Source: Bacillota bacterium
Lineage (GTDB): Bacteria; Bacillota; Clostridia; DSM-8532
NCBI GenBank assembly: GCA_023411795.1
Contig: JAEYOK010000005.1
Location: 56,094 to 120,093, forward strand
Length of the DNA: 64,000 bases
Direction of reading: 5' to 3'
Shown here: piece by piece, positions 8,450 to 17,375 of the stretch
How the letters are laid out: each line of letters starts with the position of its first letter
Numbering within the stretch: the first letter of the stretch is position 1
The notes under the pieces: generated by a model
Database searches by the model: none
What the model saw: the letters and a program-made list of their open reading frames with translations, nothing else
Told to the model about the DNA's origin: nothing
Made by a program: the position numbers and the translations under genes

Positions 8450-9257
8450 AATAGATATAAACTTGTCTCCCGAAAGAAAATCTTACCTTAGAAAAGTAGA
8501 AATAAGAAAGTATGCTACCTGGACAGTGCGTTTATCGATTTTAGTCCTGTTCTTTGCTATTTGGGAGATTGCTGCTGATTTAAAGCTCATAGATTCATTT
8601 GTGACAAGCCAACCTTCCCGTATGATCAAAACCTTAATAAATCTATATAACGGAGGAGATTTATTTCTCCATATAGGTGTGACCTGTCTTGAAACCGTAG
8701 CCGGGTTTGTAATTGGAACGATTTTGGGAACTTTGGTTGCAATAGTTCTTTGGTGGTCGGAATTTACCTCCCATGTTCTGGAACCTTATCTGGTAGTTTT
8801 GAATAGTCTGCCAAAGGTAGCGCTAGGTCCGATTTTTATTATCTGGATTGGTGCAGGCCCGGCTTCAATCATAGTAATGGCATTGGCTATTTCTTTGATT
8901 GTAACAATCCTGGAAGTTCTAAACGCTTTTCTCAGAACAGATGAAGAAAAGATTAAATTAGTAGAAACATTTGGAGCCACCAGACTTCAGGTGTTTACCA
9001 AGGTTGTTTTCCCTTCCAATATCCCTGCTATGATAAATGCTTTGAAGGTAAATGTAGGTTTATCATGGGTGGGTGTTATTACCGGTGAATTTCTTGTTTC
9101 TAAAGCAGGGCTTGGATATTTGATAGTATACGGAGGCCAAGTCTTTCAATTGGATCTCGTTATGACCAGCGTAATAATTCTTGCAATCGCTGCGGCTTTA
9201 ATGTATCAGGGGGTGGTTTGGCTGCAAAAGAGATTTTCTGGAGGACATATATCATAA
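8442..9257 (+). CDS. NitT/TauT-type ABC importer, permease
   Basis: 271 residues with about six membrane segments (BPD_transp_1 fold). The coupling helix that contacts the ATPase is seen at VETFGATRLQVFTKVVFP. AAGGAG lies 10 bases before the ATG at 8442; an ATG at 8436 is too close to it. It overlaps the ATPase gene by 8 bases, so translation is probably coupled. Confidence 0.92.
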   Translation: MSKIDINLSPERKSYLRKVEIRKYATWTVRLSILVLFFAIWEIAADLKLIDSFVTSQPSRMIKTLINLYNGGDLFLHIGVTCLETVAGFVIGTILGTLVAIVLWWSEFTSHVLEPYLVVLNSLPKVALGPIFIIWIGAGPASIIVMALAISLIVTILEVLNAFLRTDEEKIKLVETFGATRLQVFTKVVFPSNIPAMINALKVNVGLSWVGVITGEFLVSKAGLGYLIVYGGQVFQLDLVMTSVIILAIAAALMYQGVVWLQKRFSGGHIS

Positions 9258-9291
9258 AACAATAGTTAATATAATGAAGGAGGGTGTAACC

Positions 9292-10290
9292 ATGAAAAAA
9301 ATGGGGATTATTCTGGTTACTGCAATGGTTCTTGTTTCGCTGATATTTACTTCATGCGGAACTGCAACAAAAGACAAAGTCACCTTGAGCGAGGTAACAA
9401 GGTCGGTATTTTATGCACCGCAATATGCGGCAATAAACCAGGGTTTTTTTGAGGAAGAGGGCATAATCCTTGAATTGAGTAACGGACAGGGCGCCGACAA
9501 GGTAATGACGGCTGTTCTTTCAGGTCAAGTGGATATCGGCTTTTCCGGACCCGAAGCATGCGTCTATGTGTATAATGAAGGTAAAGAGGACTATGCTGTG
9601 GTTTTTGCTCAATTGACCAAGCGCGACGGCTCATTTTTAGTCGGTAGAGAACCTGAGCCAGATTTCAAGTGGGAAAACCTGAAGGGTAAATACATTATTG
9701 GCGGAAGAAAAGGCGGCGTCCCTGAAATGACATTAGAGTATGTTTTAAAAAAGCACGATCTTATTCCAAATGTAGATTTAACCGTTGACACAAGTGTGCA
9801 ATTCGCTGTTATGGCCGGTGCTTTTACCGGAGGAACAGGTGATTATGTGACTCTTTTTGAACCTACAGCCACCATGCTGGAAAAAGAGGGTAAAGGCTAC
9901 GTTCTGACTTCAATAGGCCAAGATAGCGGTGAAATACCATATACAGCCTATTACGCAAAGAAGAGCTTTATTGAAAAGAATAAAGATTTGATTCAGCGCT
10001 TTACTAATGCAATTTATAAGGGACAAAAATGGGTTGATTCCCACACTCCTAGAGAAATAGCCGAGGCCGTTAAAGAATTCTTCCCGGATACCGATATCGA
10101 TACTCTTGAAAATGTGGCTAAACGTTATAAGGACATCGATGCGTGGAACAAAGACCCAATACTTAAAGAACAGTCTCTAGAATTGCTACAGGCTGTAATG
10201 GAGGAAGCAGAAGTTCTGGATAAGCGTGCACCTTATGACAAGATAGTAACTACCAACTTTGCCGAAAATGCTATAAAAAAAATTAAGTAA
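9292..10290 (+). CDS. NMT1/THI5-like substrate-binding lipoprotein
   Basis: 332 residues. A lipoprotein signal (LIFTSCG) would anchor it outside the membrane. The mature part has the NMT1/SsuA-like fold: YAPQYAAINQGFFEEEGI, then GADKVMTAVLSGQVDIGFSG. It captures the solute for the permease encoded just upstream. The ATG at 9292 follows AGGAGGGTGTAACC; an ATG at 9274 would put that site inside the gene. The ligand is unknown. HMP-type thiamine precursors or aliphatic sulfonates are the usual guesses, with nothing in the neighbourhood to decide. Confidence 0.92.
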   Translation: MKKMGIILVTAMVLVSLIFTSCGTATKDKVTLSEVTRSVFYAPQYAAINQGFFEEEGIILELSNGQGADKVMTAVLSGQVDIGFSGPEACVYVYNEGKEDYAVVFAQLTKRDGSFLVGREPEPDFKWENLKGKYIIGGRKGGVPEMTLEYVLKKHDLIPNVDLTVDTSVQFAVMAGAFTGGTGDYVTLFEPTATMLEKEGKGYVLTSIGQDSGEIPYTAYYAKKSFIEKNKDLIQRFTNAIYKGQKWVDSHTPREIAEAVKEFFPDTDIDTLENVAKRYKDIDAWNKDPILKEQSLELLQAVMEEAEVLDKRAPYDKIVTTNFAENAIKKIK

Positions 10291-10292
10291 TA

Positions 10293-10319
10293 AACACAGG
10301 GGGACGGTTCATCTGTGTT
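10293..10319. repeat. REP-like repeat, left of the RAYT gene
   Basis: AACACAG and CTGTGTT form a 7-bp stem around GGGGACGGTTCAT. In inverted orientation it nearly matches the two copies right of the transposase gene. A second imperfect hairpin follows (ACAGATAAA / TTTATCTGT, about 10331-10366) with GGGGACA in its loop. Confidence 0.8.
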
Positions 10320-10374
10320 CATCTTTGCTGACAGATAAACTTTAACTCAGGGGACATTTTATCTGTATTGACAT

Positions 10375-10411
10375 CACTCCCTTCTCTATAGTACGCTAGA
10401 GGAAGGGAGTG
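10375..10411 (+). promoter_or_regulatory. Hairpin masking the transposase ribosome site
   Basis: CACTCCCTT pairs with AAGGGAGTG, and TCTA with TAGA inside it. The 3' arm includes the AGGAAGGGAG that serves the ATG at 10419. Read-through transcripts would fold so as to hide the site. Confidence 0.6.
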
Positions 10412-10418
10412 GTTATTT

Positions 10419-11180
10419 ATGCCAAGAAAAGCAAGATTTATAAGTAAATCCGGAATATATCATGTTATGCTTAGGGGTATTAACAGGCAGCAAATATTTA
10501 AAGATTATGAGGATAATGAGAGATTCCTTCAGGTTCTGAATGACTGTAAAGAAATCAGCGGATATAAACTAATGTCATATTGTCTGATGGAAAATCATTT
10601 GCACTTACTAATGAAAGAGGAGAAAGAAAAGTTGGTTCAGATCTTTAAAAGGATTGGTGCACGGTATGTTTATTGGTATAATTCAAAATACAACCGTACA
10701 GGGCATTTATTTCAGGACAGATTTAGAAGTGAGCCAGTCGATGATGATAGATATTTTCTTACCGTATTAAGATATATACACCAAAACCCCGTAAAAGCAG
10801 GTATGTGTAAGAATGCATCACAATATAAATGGAGTAGTTATAGAGATTATTTGAAAACTAGGGGAATAACCCATACAGATTTTGGGTTGTCGCTTTTCCA
10901 TGAAAACACTGATAAGGCTAAAATATTATTTGAAGAGTTTATGAATCAAGAAGAAAAGGTAGACTGCCTTGATATTGTACATGAAAGCGCAAAGATTACT
11001 GATAAAGAGGCTCAGAGAATTCTTCTGGAGAAATGCGGGTTAATAAGCATAACTGATTTTCAGTCTATGAGCAACGAAAGAAGGAACTGTTGTATTGCGA
11101 GGCTTAAGGAGAACAATCTTTCAATACGCCAAATTACCAGGCTTACTGGTGTAAGTTTTGGTATTGTACGTAAAGTATAG
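10419..11180 (+). CDS. REP-associated tyrosine transposase (RAYT, Y1_Tnp)
   Basis: 253 residues. The HUH single-strand nuclease motif is H60-L-H62 (MENHLHLL), and the catalytic Tyr lies in ARYVYWYNSKYNRTGHLFQD. HQNPVKAG is typical of the COG1943 RAYT group. The last about 50 residues look like a helix-turn-helix (LSIRQITRLTGVS). RAYTs cut and join single-stranded DNA at REP hairpins. The gene is flanked by inverted REP copies but has no IS-type ends and no second gene, so it is best read as a domesticated or single-copy RAYT. All motifs are intact. Confidence 0.92.
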   Translation: MPRKARFISKSGIYHVMLRGINRQQIFKDYEDNERFLQVLNDCKEISGYKLMSYCLMENHLHLLMKEEKEKLVQIFKRIGARYVYWYNSKYNRTGHLFQDRFRSEPVDDDRYFLTVLRYIHQNPVKAGMCKNASQYKWSSYRDYLKTRGITHTDFGLSLFHENTDKAKILFEEFMNQEEKVDCLDIVHESAKITDKEAQRILLEKCGLISITDFQSMSNERRNCCIARLKENNLSIRQITRLTGVSFGIVRKV

Positions 11181-11206
11181 TGCACAGATGAACCGTCCCC
11201 TTGTGT
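11179..11206. repeat. REP-like direct repeat, copy 1
   Basis: A 28-base sequence starting AGTGCACAGATGAACCGTCC, identical to 11287-11314. It begins in the transposase stop codon. It is the reverse complement of the left-hand REP apart from a few bases. Confidence 0.85.
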
Positions 11207-11218
11207 TCTTTGTGATTA

Positions 11219-11262
11219 AAAACACCCCAAAATTCTCAATCAGCGAGAAATTGGGGTGTTTT
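11219..11262. terminator. Strong bidirectional terminator
   Basis: AAAACACCCCAA pairs with TTGGGGTGTTTT, with TTCTC/GAGAA extending the stem inward. It sits between the RAYT gene and the convergent dacF-like gene, and between the two 28-base repeats. Confidence 0.85.
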
Positions 11263-11286
11263 GTTAATAATTAGCTTTTAATGAAC

Positions 11287-11314
11287 AGTGCACAGATGAA
11301 CCGTCCCCTTGTGT
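11287..11314. repeat. REP-like direct repeat, copy 2
   Basis: Exact copy of 11179-11206, ending 8 bases before the stop of the carboxypeptidase gene. The pair brackets a terminator hairpin, an arrangement like a BIME. Confidence 0.85.
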
Positions 11315-11322
11315 CCTTGTGT

Positions 11323-12609
11323 TTAGAAGAACAAGGTTGCCCATTTTCTGAAAACCATTCCGAAGGCCAGACCGAAGGTGCACTTGAGTGAATCATTAGC
11401 GGCCACAACCTCGATAGAGGCTAATCTTTCCCCTTCCAGATCTATGTTCAGTACACCAACTGTTTGACCCGATTTCACAGGTGCATTAATTAGTTCAGGC
11501 ATTTCAAGATTCTCTGTTATCTTGCTCTTCGTTCCCTTTTTTACAACGACAACGGCATTATTTGCATATATGACCGGGATTTCAGTTGTAACACCTTTTT
11601 TAACTTTTATAACCCCGGCGTTCAAACCTTCTTTTTCTATACGGGCACTTTCCCAGTTACTGAAAGCAAAATCCAATAATCGTGCCGATTCAGAAAATCT
11701 ATGATCGTTAGTATCGGAGCCTAAAATAACCGAAATAAATTTGGTCCCGTCTCTTTCTGCCGAGGCTGACAGACAAAAACCCGCTTTATTGGTGAAGCCT
11801 GTTTTCAGACCTGTAGTACCCCTGTAGCGTTTAACCAGTTTGTTTGTATTGTCAAGGTCAAACTTTCCATCTCTAAATGTATCATGCCAGATAGTAGTAT
11901 AATGTACTATCTTAGGGTGTTTATTGAGAAGCTCCCTTGACATGATAGAAATATCATTTGCACAGCTGTAATGGCCTTCGTCAGTTAAACCCGTACAGTC
12001 CAAGAATTTGGTGTTTTTCATATTAAGTTCGGATGCTTTTTCGTTCATTGCTGCCACAAATGCTTCTTCTGTCCCCGCTACCAATTCGGCCAATGCTACC
12101 GAAGCATCATTAGCTGAGTGTACAGCTACAGCCTTAAGTAACTCTTCTACAGTAAATGTCTCCCCTTCTTTCAGGTAAACCTGGGATCCTCCCATCTTAG
12201 TGGCATAGGAAGATATGTTCGTTGTATCTCCAGGTTTAATTTTTCCCTGATCGATGGCTTCCATTACTAACAGCATTGTCATAATTTTTGTTATGCTGGC
12301 AATGGGAAGAGGCTCGTTCTCATTAAATGAGTACAGTACTGTACCTGTTTCAGACTCGATCAATATGGCTGCTTTGGCGTTTACTTGAAACTGAGGAGCC
12401 GCTTTAGCTGCTGTTTCTGTAGAATCCTCTGCTTCAGCTCCCGCATCTTCTATATCGTCTGTTTCCTCTCCTGTTGCTTCCACAGTCATAATTGATATAT
12501 CCGATTCATATGTACTCAAAGTATCATTGGTACCACCCGATACAATGGTTCCTGACAAAATGCAAAACATGAGTATCAGTGTAATAAAAAACCTGCATTT
12601 ACCCTTCAT
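11323..12609 (-). CDS. dacF: D-alanyl-D-alanine carboxypeptidase (S11, DacF-type)
   Basis: 428 residues. A signal peptide (first about 27 residues) is followed by an acidic, Ala/Glu-rich linker of about 60 residues. The penicilloyl-serine transferase domain has SITK (SxxK), SAND (SxN) and KTG in GLKTGFTNKAG. A beta-rich C-terminal domain and a final hydrophobic segment suggest membrane attachment. It removes the terminal D-Ala of peptidoglycan stem peptides outside the membrane. The ATG at 12609 follows GGGGTGAT; a GTG three codons earlier lies on top of that site. Lying next to pdp-deoB, it matches the place of dacF in Bacillus, where it is forespore expressed; no sigma-F promoter was established here. 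Confidence 0.92.
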   Translation of the reverse strand: MKGKCRFFITLILMFCILSGTIVSGGTNDTLSTYESDISIMTVEATGEETDDIEDAGAEAEDSTETAAKAAPQFQVNAKAAILIESETGTVLYSFNENEPLPIASITKIMTMLLVMEAIDQGKIKPGDTTNISSYATKMGGSQVYLKEGETFTVEELLKAVAVHSANDASVALAELVAGTEEAFVAAMNEKASELNMKNTKFLDCTGLTDEGHYSCANDISIMSRELLNKHPKIVHYTTIWHDTFRDGKFDLDNTNKLVKRYRGTTGLKTGFTNKAGFCLSASAERDGTKFISVILGSDTNDHRFSESARLLDFAFSNWESARIEKEGLNAGVIKVKKGVTTEIPVIYANNAVVVVKKGTKSKITENLEMPELINAPVKSGQTVGVLNIDLEGERLASIEVVAANDSLKCTFGLAFGMVFRKWATLFF

Positions 12610-12680
12610 AGATATCACCCCAAAGACATATCCATAAAAACTATATGCAGGCTTATCTAGGTTATTCTGTTTTAATCATC

Positions 12681-13982
12681 TTATTCGATAATATCAATGA
12701 TAAGCGGATGATTATCAGGCTGAGAACTGCTGATTATCACTGCATCGTTTAAAACTTTAATTGAATCATCGAAAAGAGATTCCGAATTAGCGTGCAGAAT
12801 CATTAACGGCTCACCTTTTTTCACCCTGTCTCCCGGTTTCTTAGTCAGTACAATTCCGGCTGCCGGGTCAATAGAACTTTCTTTAGTTGCTCTGCCCGCT
12901 CCTAAAAGCATTGATGCTATTCCCAATTTATCGGATATAATTGATTCCAGATAGCCTTCGGAGGGTGATAAATATTCAATGATAAAATTTGCTTTGGGAA
13001 GCAGGTCAGTATTATCCACCACTTGAGCCAGACCTTTCTGCTCCTTTATCATCTGCTTAAGCCTTTCAAGTGCTCTGCCATCTTTAATTGCTTCCTCGGC
13101 AAGTATTGCGCATTTATTAAAGTCTCCCTTACCTGCCAGCTCCAGCATTTTGCCTGCCAATGTTATACATACATCGGTAATATCCTCAGGGCCATTTCCG
13201 GATAGGACATCTATGGCTTCCTTTACTTCAAGGGCATTGCCTACGGCTTTACCAAGTGGTCTGTCCATATCTGTTATTACGGCCACGGTTTTCTTTCCCG
13301 CTCCATTTCCTATACCAACCATGGTTCGTGCAAGCATTCTGGCATCCTCCAGAGTCTTCATAAAGGCTCCGCTGCCCACCTTTACATCAAGTACAATTGC
13401 ATCAGCTCCGGCGGCAAGCTTTTTACTCATGATGCTTGCAGAAATCAGTGGTATGCTTTCTATAGTTCCGGTAACATCCCTAAGAGCATAGAGCTTCTTG
13501 TCAGCAGGTGCAAGATTGCCTGTTTGACCCGCAACCGCAAGACCTATATTCTTTACTATATCTATAAATTCATCCTGTGATAACTCGGTGCAAAAGCCCG
13601 GTATGGACTCCAATTTGTCAATTGTCCCTCCTGTGTGGCCAAGACCTCTACCGCTCATCTTTGCAACAGGTACTCCCAAGGAGGCCACAATAGGGCCAAG
13701 AATCAATGTGGTCTTGTCTCCGACTCCACCCGTACTGTGCTTATCCACCTTAATGGATGGTATACCAGATAAGTCAACAATATCTCCTGAATGGGCCATA
13801 GCCAGAGTCAGATTCAATGTTTCCTCATTATCCATACCTTTTAAACAAATAGCCATAAGAAGAGCACTTGCCTGATAATCAGGAATAGAACCATTGACTA
13901 TTCCCTTTACGAAAAAATCAATCTCCTCCTTTAAGAGCTTGAAACCATAGCGCTTTTTCGTAATTATATCCACCATTCTCAT
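12681..13982 (-). CDS. pdp: Pyrimidine-nucleoside phosphorylase
   Basis: 433 residues, the usual length. It begins MRMVDIITKKRYG like the Bacillus enzyme, with the phosphate and substrate motifs VDKHSTGGVGDK and SGRGLGHTGGT. It splits uridine, deoxyuridine or thymidine with phosphate to give (deoxy)ribose-1-phosphate in the cytoplasm. AGAAGG lies 9 bases before the ATG; a TTG 7 codons earlier would place that site inside. It follows deoB by 30 bases, so its product feeds the phosphopentomutase encoded just upstream. Confidence 0.96.
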   Translation of the reverse strand: MRMVDIITKKRYGFKLLKEEIDFFVKGIVNGSIPDYQASALLMAICLKGMDNEETLNLTLAMAHSGDIVDLSGIPSIKVDKHSTGGVGDKTTLILGPIVASLGVPVAKMSGRGLGHTGGTIDKLESIPGFCTELSQDEFIDIVKNIGLAVAGQTGNLAPADKKLYALRDVTGTIESIPLISASIMSKKLAAGADAIVLDVKVGSGAFMKTLEDARMLARTMVGIGNGAGKKTVAVITDMDRPLGKAVGNALEVKEAIDVLSGNGPEDITDVCITLAGKMLELAGKGDFNKCAILAEEAIKDGRALERLKQMIKEQKGLAQVVDNTDLLPKANFIIEYLSPSEGYLESIISDKLGIASMLLGAGRATKESSIDPAAGIVLTKKPGDRVKKGEPLMILHANSESLFDDSIKVLNDAVIISSSQPDNHPLIIDIIE

Positions 13983-14012
13983 AAGACTTAACCTTCTTTC
14001 CAACGAACGGCA

Positions 14013-15191
14013 TCATTTCATAATATCCTTTAAAAAACTCTTTCCTTCAAATCGGGCTTCAACCCCCAGATACTCTGCAATTGTTGCCGCTATGTCAGAA
14101 AAGCTTTCTCTGGTGTGGAGGTTTACCCCATTTTTAATAGGCTTGCCATAAACTATAAGGGGAGTATATTCTCTTGAATGATCAGTACTCTCGGTTGTTG
14201 GATCACAACCATGATCTCCCGTAATTATGAGTATATCCTCATCTTTCATAGCACTAGTTATTTCAGGCAGGCGAATGTCAAAATCCTCAATTGCCCTGGC
14301 ATACCCTAATGTATTGTTTCGATGGCCATACATCATGTCGAAATCCACAAGATTAGTAAATAAAATACCTGAAAAATCTTCCTTCATCCATTCAAGGGTC
14401 TTATCTACTCCGTCCATATTCCCATTAATATGCACAGCGTGGGTTATACCGGCTCCGGCAAAAATATCCTCGATCTTACCTACCGCTCTAACCTCATAAC
14501 CTTTTTCTTTGGCGTAATCCAATACTGTTTTCTTTATGGGCTTAAGAGAAAAGTCCCTTCTTCTTTCGGTTCTCTTAAAGTTTCCGGGTTCACCTTCGAA
14601 AGGACGGGCTATAACCCTGCCCACAGCATGATCCCCGGTCAATATGGACCGAGCCTTCTCACACATTTCATAAAGCTCATCTATAGGAATGATACTTTCA
14701 TGTGCTGCTATTTGAAACACACTATCGGCTGAGGTGTAAACAATGGGAAAACCGGTCTCCATATGCTCTTTTCCTAGTGTCTCTATTATTTTGGTCCCTG
14801 AGGCGGCATAGTTTCCTATGCTTTTTCGCCCTATAGCCTTTTCAAAGGCTTCGATAACATCATCGGGAAATCCATTGGGATATGTGGGAAAGGGTTTGTT
14901 TAAAATGATTCCTGCCATTTCCCAATGGCCTGTAGTGGTATCCTTGCCCTTCGATTTTTCACTTAACCTGCCTACAGCAGCCAAAGGGTTGTCAACCTTT
15001 TCTATAGTATCAACACCGTCTATTAGCCCCAAGCCCATGCTTTTTAGATGCTCTAATTTATACCATGGCTCGTTTTTTACAGCACGTGTTATATTCCCCA
15101 AGGTGTTACTACCAACATCGCCATAATCGGCCGCATCTGGCATTTCACCTATTCCAAGACTATCAAGTACAATTATTATCGCTCTTTTCAT
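14013..15191 (-). CDS. deoB: Phosphopentomutase
   Basis: 392 residues, alkaline-phosphatase superfamily. Metal and phospho-site motifs are FVLDSLGIGEMPDA-like at the N-terminus, GKDTTTGHWE (phospho-Thr region) and ITGDHGCDPTTESTDHSRE near the C-terminus. It turns (deoxy)ribose-1-phosphate into the 5-phosphate. First gene of the deoB-pdp-dacF run; deoC, the next enzyme of the pathway, is at 53952-54629. Confidence 0.96.
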   Translation of the reverse strand: MKRAIIIVLDSLGIGEMPDAADYGDVGSNTLGNITRAVKNEPWYKLEHLKSMGLGLIDGVDTIEKVDNPLAAVGRLSEKSKGKDTTTGHWEMAGIILNKPFPTYPNGFPDDVIEAFEKAIGRKSIGNYAASGTKIIETLGKEHMETGFPIVYTSADSVFQIAAHESIIPIDELYEMCEKARSILTGDHAVGRVIARPFEGEPGNFKRTERRRDFSLKPIKKTVLDYAKEKGYEVRAVGKIEDIFAGAGITHAVHINGNMDGVDKTLEWMKEDFSGILFTNLVDFDMMYGHRNNTLGYARAIEDFDIRLPEITSAMKDEDILIITGDHGCDPTTESTDHSREYTPLIVYGKPIKNGVNLHTRESFSDIAATIAEYLGVEARFEGKSFLKDIMK

Positions 15192-15359
15192 TTATTCATA
15201 CCCCCTGTTTCAGGTTTAATATTTTGCTTTTATTATAGGCTACTATTGGATATTTATCACTTAATGGCACTAATAAACATTTTTATATTTAAGCAGGTAT
15301 GTATACTTGTCCCATCTGTCCTTCCTATGTTAATCTGATATAAAGGTTGGTGGCAAGAG

Positions 15360-16151
15360 TTGTATTATATACTTATTGCGATGCTTTGCTTTATTCTCTT
15401 CATGGTACTTCAGGCCGGGCATCTGAAATGTGAATATATTAAATTCAAATCGGAGCTTAACATGAGAATAGCTCTTATTTCTGATATCCACATGGGTCTA
15501 CTCATAATTGCATCTAAAGATGCCGCTAAAATCATTAAAAATAATCGTCCCGACTTGATCATAATCGCAGGCGATATGATTGAAAAAGAAAAACATATTG
15601 GTGAGCTTTCAGCTTGGATTAAAGAAGTTTCGTCAGGCCTGCCTGTATTTATGGTACTGGGTAACCATGACCATAAATGTTTTAAAAAGAATCCAAAGGT
15701 CAAGGATTTATTTTTCTTTAATATGAAGAGCATGGGTATTCAAATATTGGTCAATGACTCGGTAACCTTCCATAAAAATGGGCGCCGCATTAATCTTATC
15801 GGTATAGACGACTATAAGCAAGGTACACCTGACAACGACCTGGCTTTTTCCAAAAAGGATAATAATGCTGACTTTAATCTTGTTATTTCCCATAACCCCG
15901 AAACATCTTTATCCTTAATTCCTGAAGAGACTGACCTTTTATTAAGCGGCCATTTTCACGGTGGCCAAATATGGATGCCCTTTAATCTTGAATACAGAAT
16001 ATTCAGAAAGGAAGAAACCTGTAGAAAGGGATATCGGAAAGGTCTTCATGTCATAAATGGAGTACCAACATATATAAGCAGAGGAATCGGAAATGTTGTC
16101 GTTCCTTTTCGTCTTGGCTCGAGCCCTGAAATAACCATCATTGACTTATAA
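15360..16151 (+). CDS. Membrane-anchored metallophosphoesterase
   Basis: About 263 residues. One N-terminal membrane segment (about 3-20) precedes a calcineurin-like domain with all five blocks: SDIHMG, GDMIEK, GNHDH, ISHNPE and GHFHGGQ. The di-metal site is therefore complete. It resembles the YkuE/YaeI group that acts on lipid-linked phosphates, but the substrate cannot be told. The start is uncertain: a TTG at 15360 follows GGTGGCAAGAG, while the ATG at 15381 has no clear ribosome site. It converges on the aminotransferase gene with only 2 bases between stops. Confidence 0.88.
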   Translation: MYYILIAMLCFILFMVLQAGHLKCEYIKFKSELNMRIALISDIHMGLLIIASKDAAKIIKNNRPDLIIIAGDMIEKEKHIGELSAWIKEVSSGLPVFMVLGNHDHKCFKKNPKVKDLFFFNMKSMGIQILVNDSVTFHKNGRRINLIGIDDYKQGTPDNDLAFSKKDNNADFNLVISHNPETSLSLIPEETDLLLSGHFHGGQIWMPFNLEYRIFRKEETCRKGYRKGLHVINGVPTYISRGIGNVVVPFRLGSSPEITIIDL

Positions 16152-16153
16152 TA

Positions 16154-17299
16154 TTAAATACCTGCAATTTCATTAATACTTTTAACAGTGTACTGAATTT
16201 CATCTATTGTATTAAAATAACTCAAACTGAGACGAACTAATCCTGTTTTTTCGGTGTTCAAAGCCTTGTGAGCCAAAGGAGCACAATGGAAACCAGGTCT
16301 CACTGCAATTTGATATTTTGAATCCAAAAGATTAGCCGTTTCTGAAGAATCCATCCCTTCAATCAGAAAAGATATAATTCCACTGTTCATATTACCTTCT
16401 ATCGAAGAATATAGTTTTATACGCTTATTTGCAGCAAGCCCTTCATATAGCTTTTCGAGAAGGTTTTTTTTCTTTTTGTATATGGCATCTAATCCAATGT
16501 TTTTAATAAACTCAACTCCTGCGCCAAGACCCGCCAACCCCGGTGTGTTTAATGTTCCGCTTTCGATTATGTCGGGCATAAATATAGGCTGTACCGTCTC
16601 AAAAGAGCGGCTCCCCGTACCTCCCTGAATAATAGGTTTTAGGTTAATAGGCTCGTCAACAAATAACCCGCCCGTACCTCGTGGGCCCATCAATCCCTTA
16701 TGCCCCGGAAAAGCCAGTAGAGAAATATTCATGCCTTTTACATCGATAGGCAATACTCCGGCACCCTGGGATGCATCCAAGAGATACAATACTCCTCTTT
16801 TTTTCGCCATCTCACCTAATTCCTTATAAGGCAAAACAAACCCGGTTACATTGGATGAAAGAGTTGTCACAATTAACTTTGTATTAGTCCTGATGGCTTT
16901 TACAATAGAAAAATAATCTATAGCTCCAAATTGGTTTTTAGGCATTATAACGGTATAATCTATAACACCTTTCCTTTTAAGCTCGTGAAGAGGCCTTAAT
17001 ACTGAATTATGGTCCATGGCTGAAGTGATAACATGATCACCTTTTTTTAATACTCCATGAATAGCCATGTTCAAAGCAGTGGTGGCATTTCCGGTAAATC
17101 CTATTCGAAGCGGGTTATCGATATTAAAAAGACCGGCAATATCCTCTCTTGCCTTCATTACCACAGCAGCAGAAGCCCGTGCCATTTCGTGGGATGAGCG
17201 TCCAGGGTTGGCACAAGACTCTCTCATAAAGGCATCCATCGTTTTATATACTTCTTCCGGCTTTGGAAATGAAGTGGCTGCATTATCAAGATAGACCAT
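16154..17299 (-). CDS. Class V aminotransferase, cysteine-desulfurase-like (EF2568 type)
   Basis: 381 residues. It begins MVYLDNAATSFPKPEEVY. PLP is held by the Lys in FPGHKGLMGPRG, with HVITSAMDHNSVLRP before it. A Cys in RPGFHCAPLAHKALN lies where the mobile-loop Cys of desulfurases would be, but the family signature is that of the uncharacterised EF2568 group rather than NifS/SufS. It may take sulfur or selenium from cysteine or selenocysteine; in other genomes relatives sit beside selenium-molybdenum genes, which are absent here. AAGAGG precedes the ATG. Confidence 0.9.
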   Translation of the reverse strand: MVYLDNAATSFPKPEEVYKTMDAFMRESCANPGRSSHEMARASAAVVMKAREDIAGLFNIDNPLRIGFTGNATTALNMAIHGVLKKGDHVITSAMDHNSVLRPLHELKRKGVIDYTVIMPKNQFGAIDYFSIVKAIRTNTKLIVTTLSSNVTGFVLPYKELGEMAKKRGVLYLLDASQGAGVLPIDVKGMNISLLAFPGHKGLMGPRGTGGLFVDEPINLKPIIQGGTGSRSFETVQPIFMPDIIESGTLNTPGLAGLGAGVEFIKNIGLDAIYKKKKNLLEKLYEGLAANKRIKLYSSIEGNMNSGIISFLIEGMDSSETANLLDSKYQIAVRPGFHCAPLAHKALNTEKTGLVRLSLSYFNTIDEIQYTVKSINEIAGI

Positions 17300-17375
17300 T
17301 TAAACCTCTTAAGGCTTTAACTCATACTCTATGATATGCACCCGGACAAGTTTAAGTGTTTTAACTCAAGAAAGC

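Noticed and set aside
10293..11314. Complete IS200/IS605 insertion sequence
   Set aside because: The protein belongs to the RAYT branch with an extended C-terminus, there is no tnpB, and the flanks are REP repeats rather than IS ends.
16154..17299. Housekeeping cysteine desulfurase for Fe-S assembly
   Set aside because: No iscU/sufU or regulator nearby, and the sequence signature is of the separate EF2568 group.
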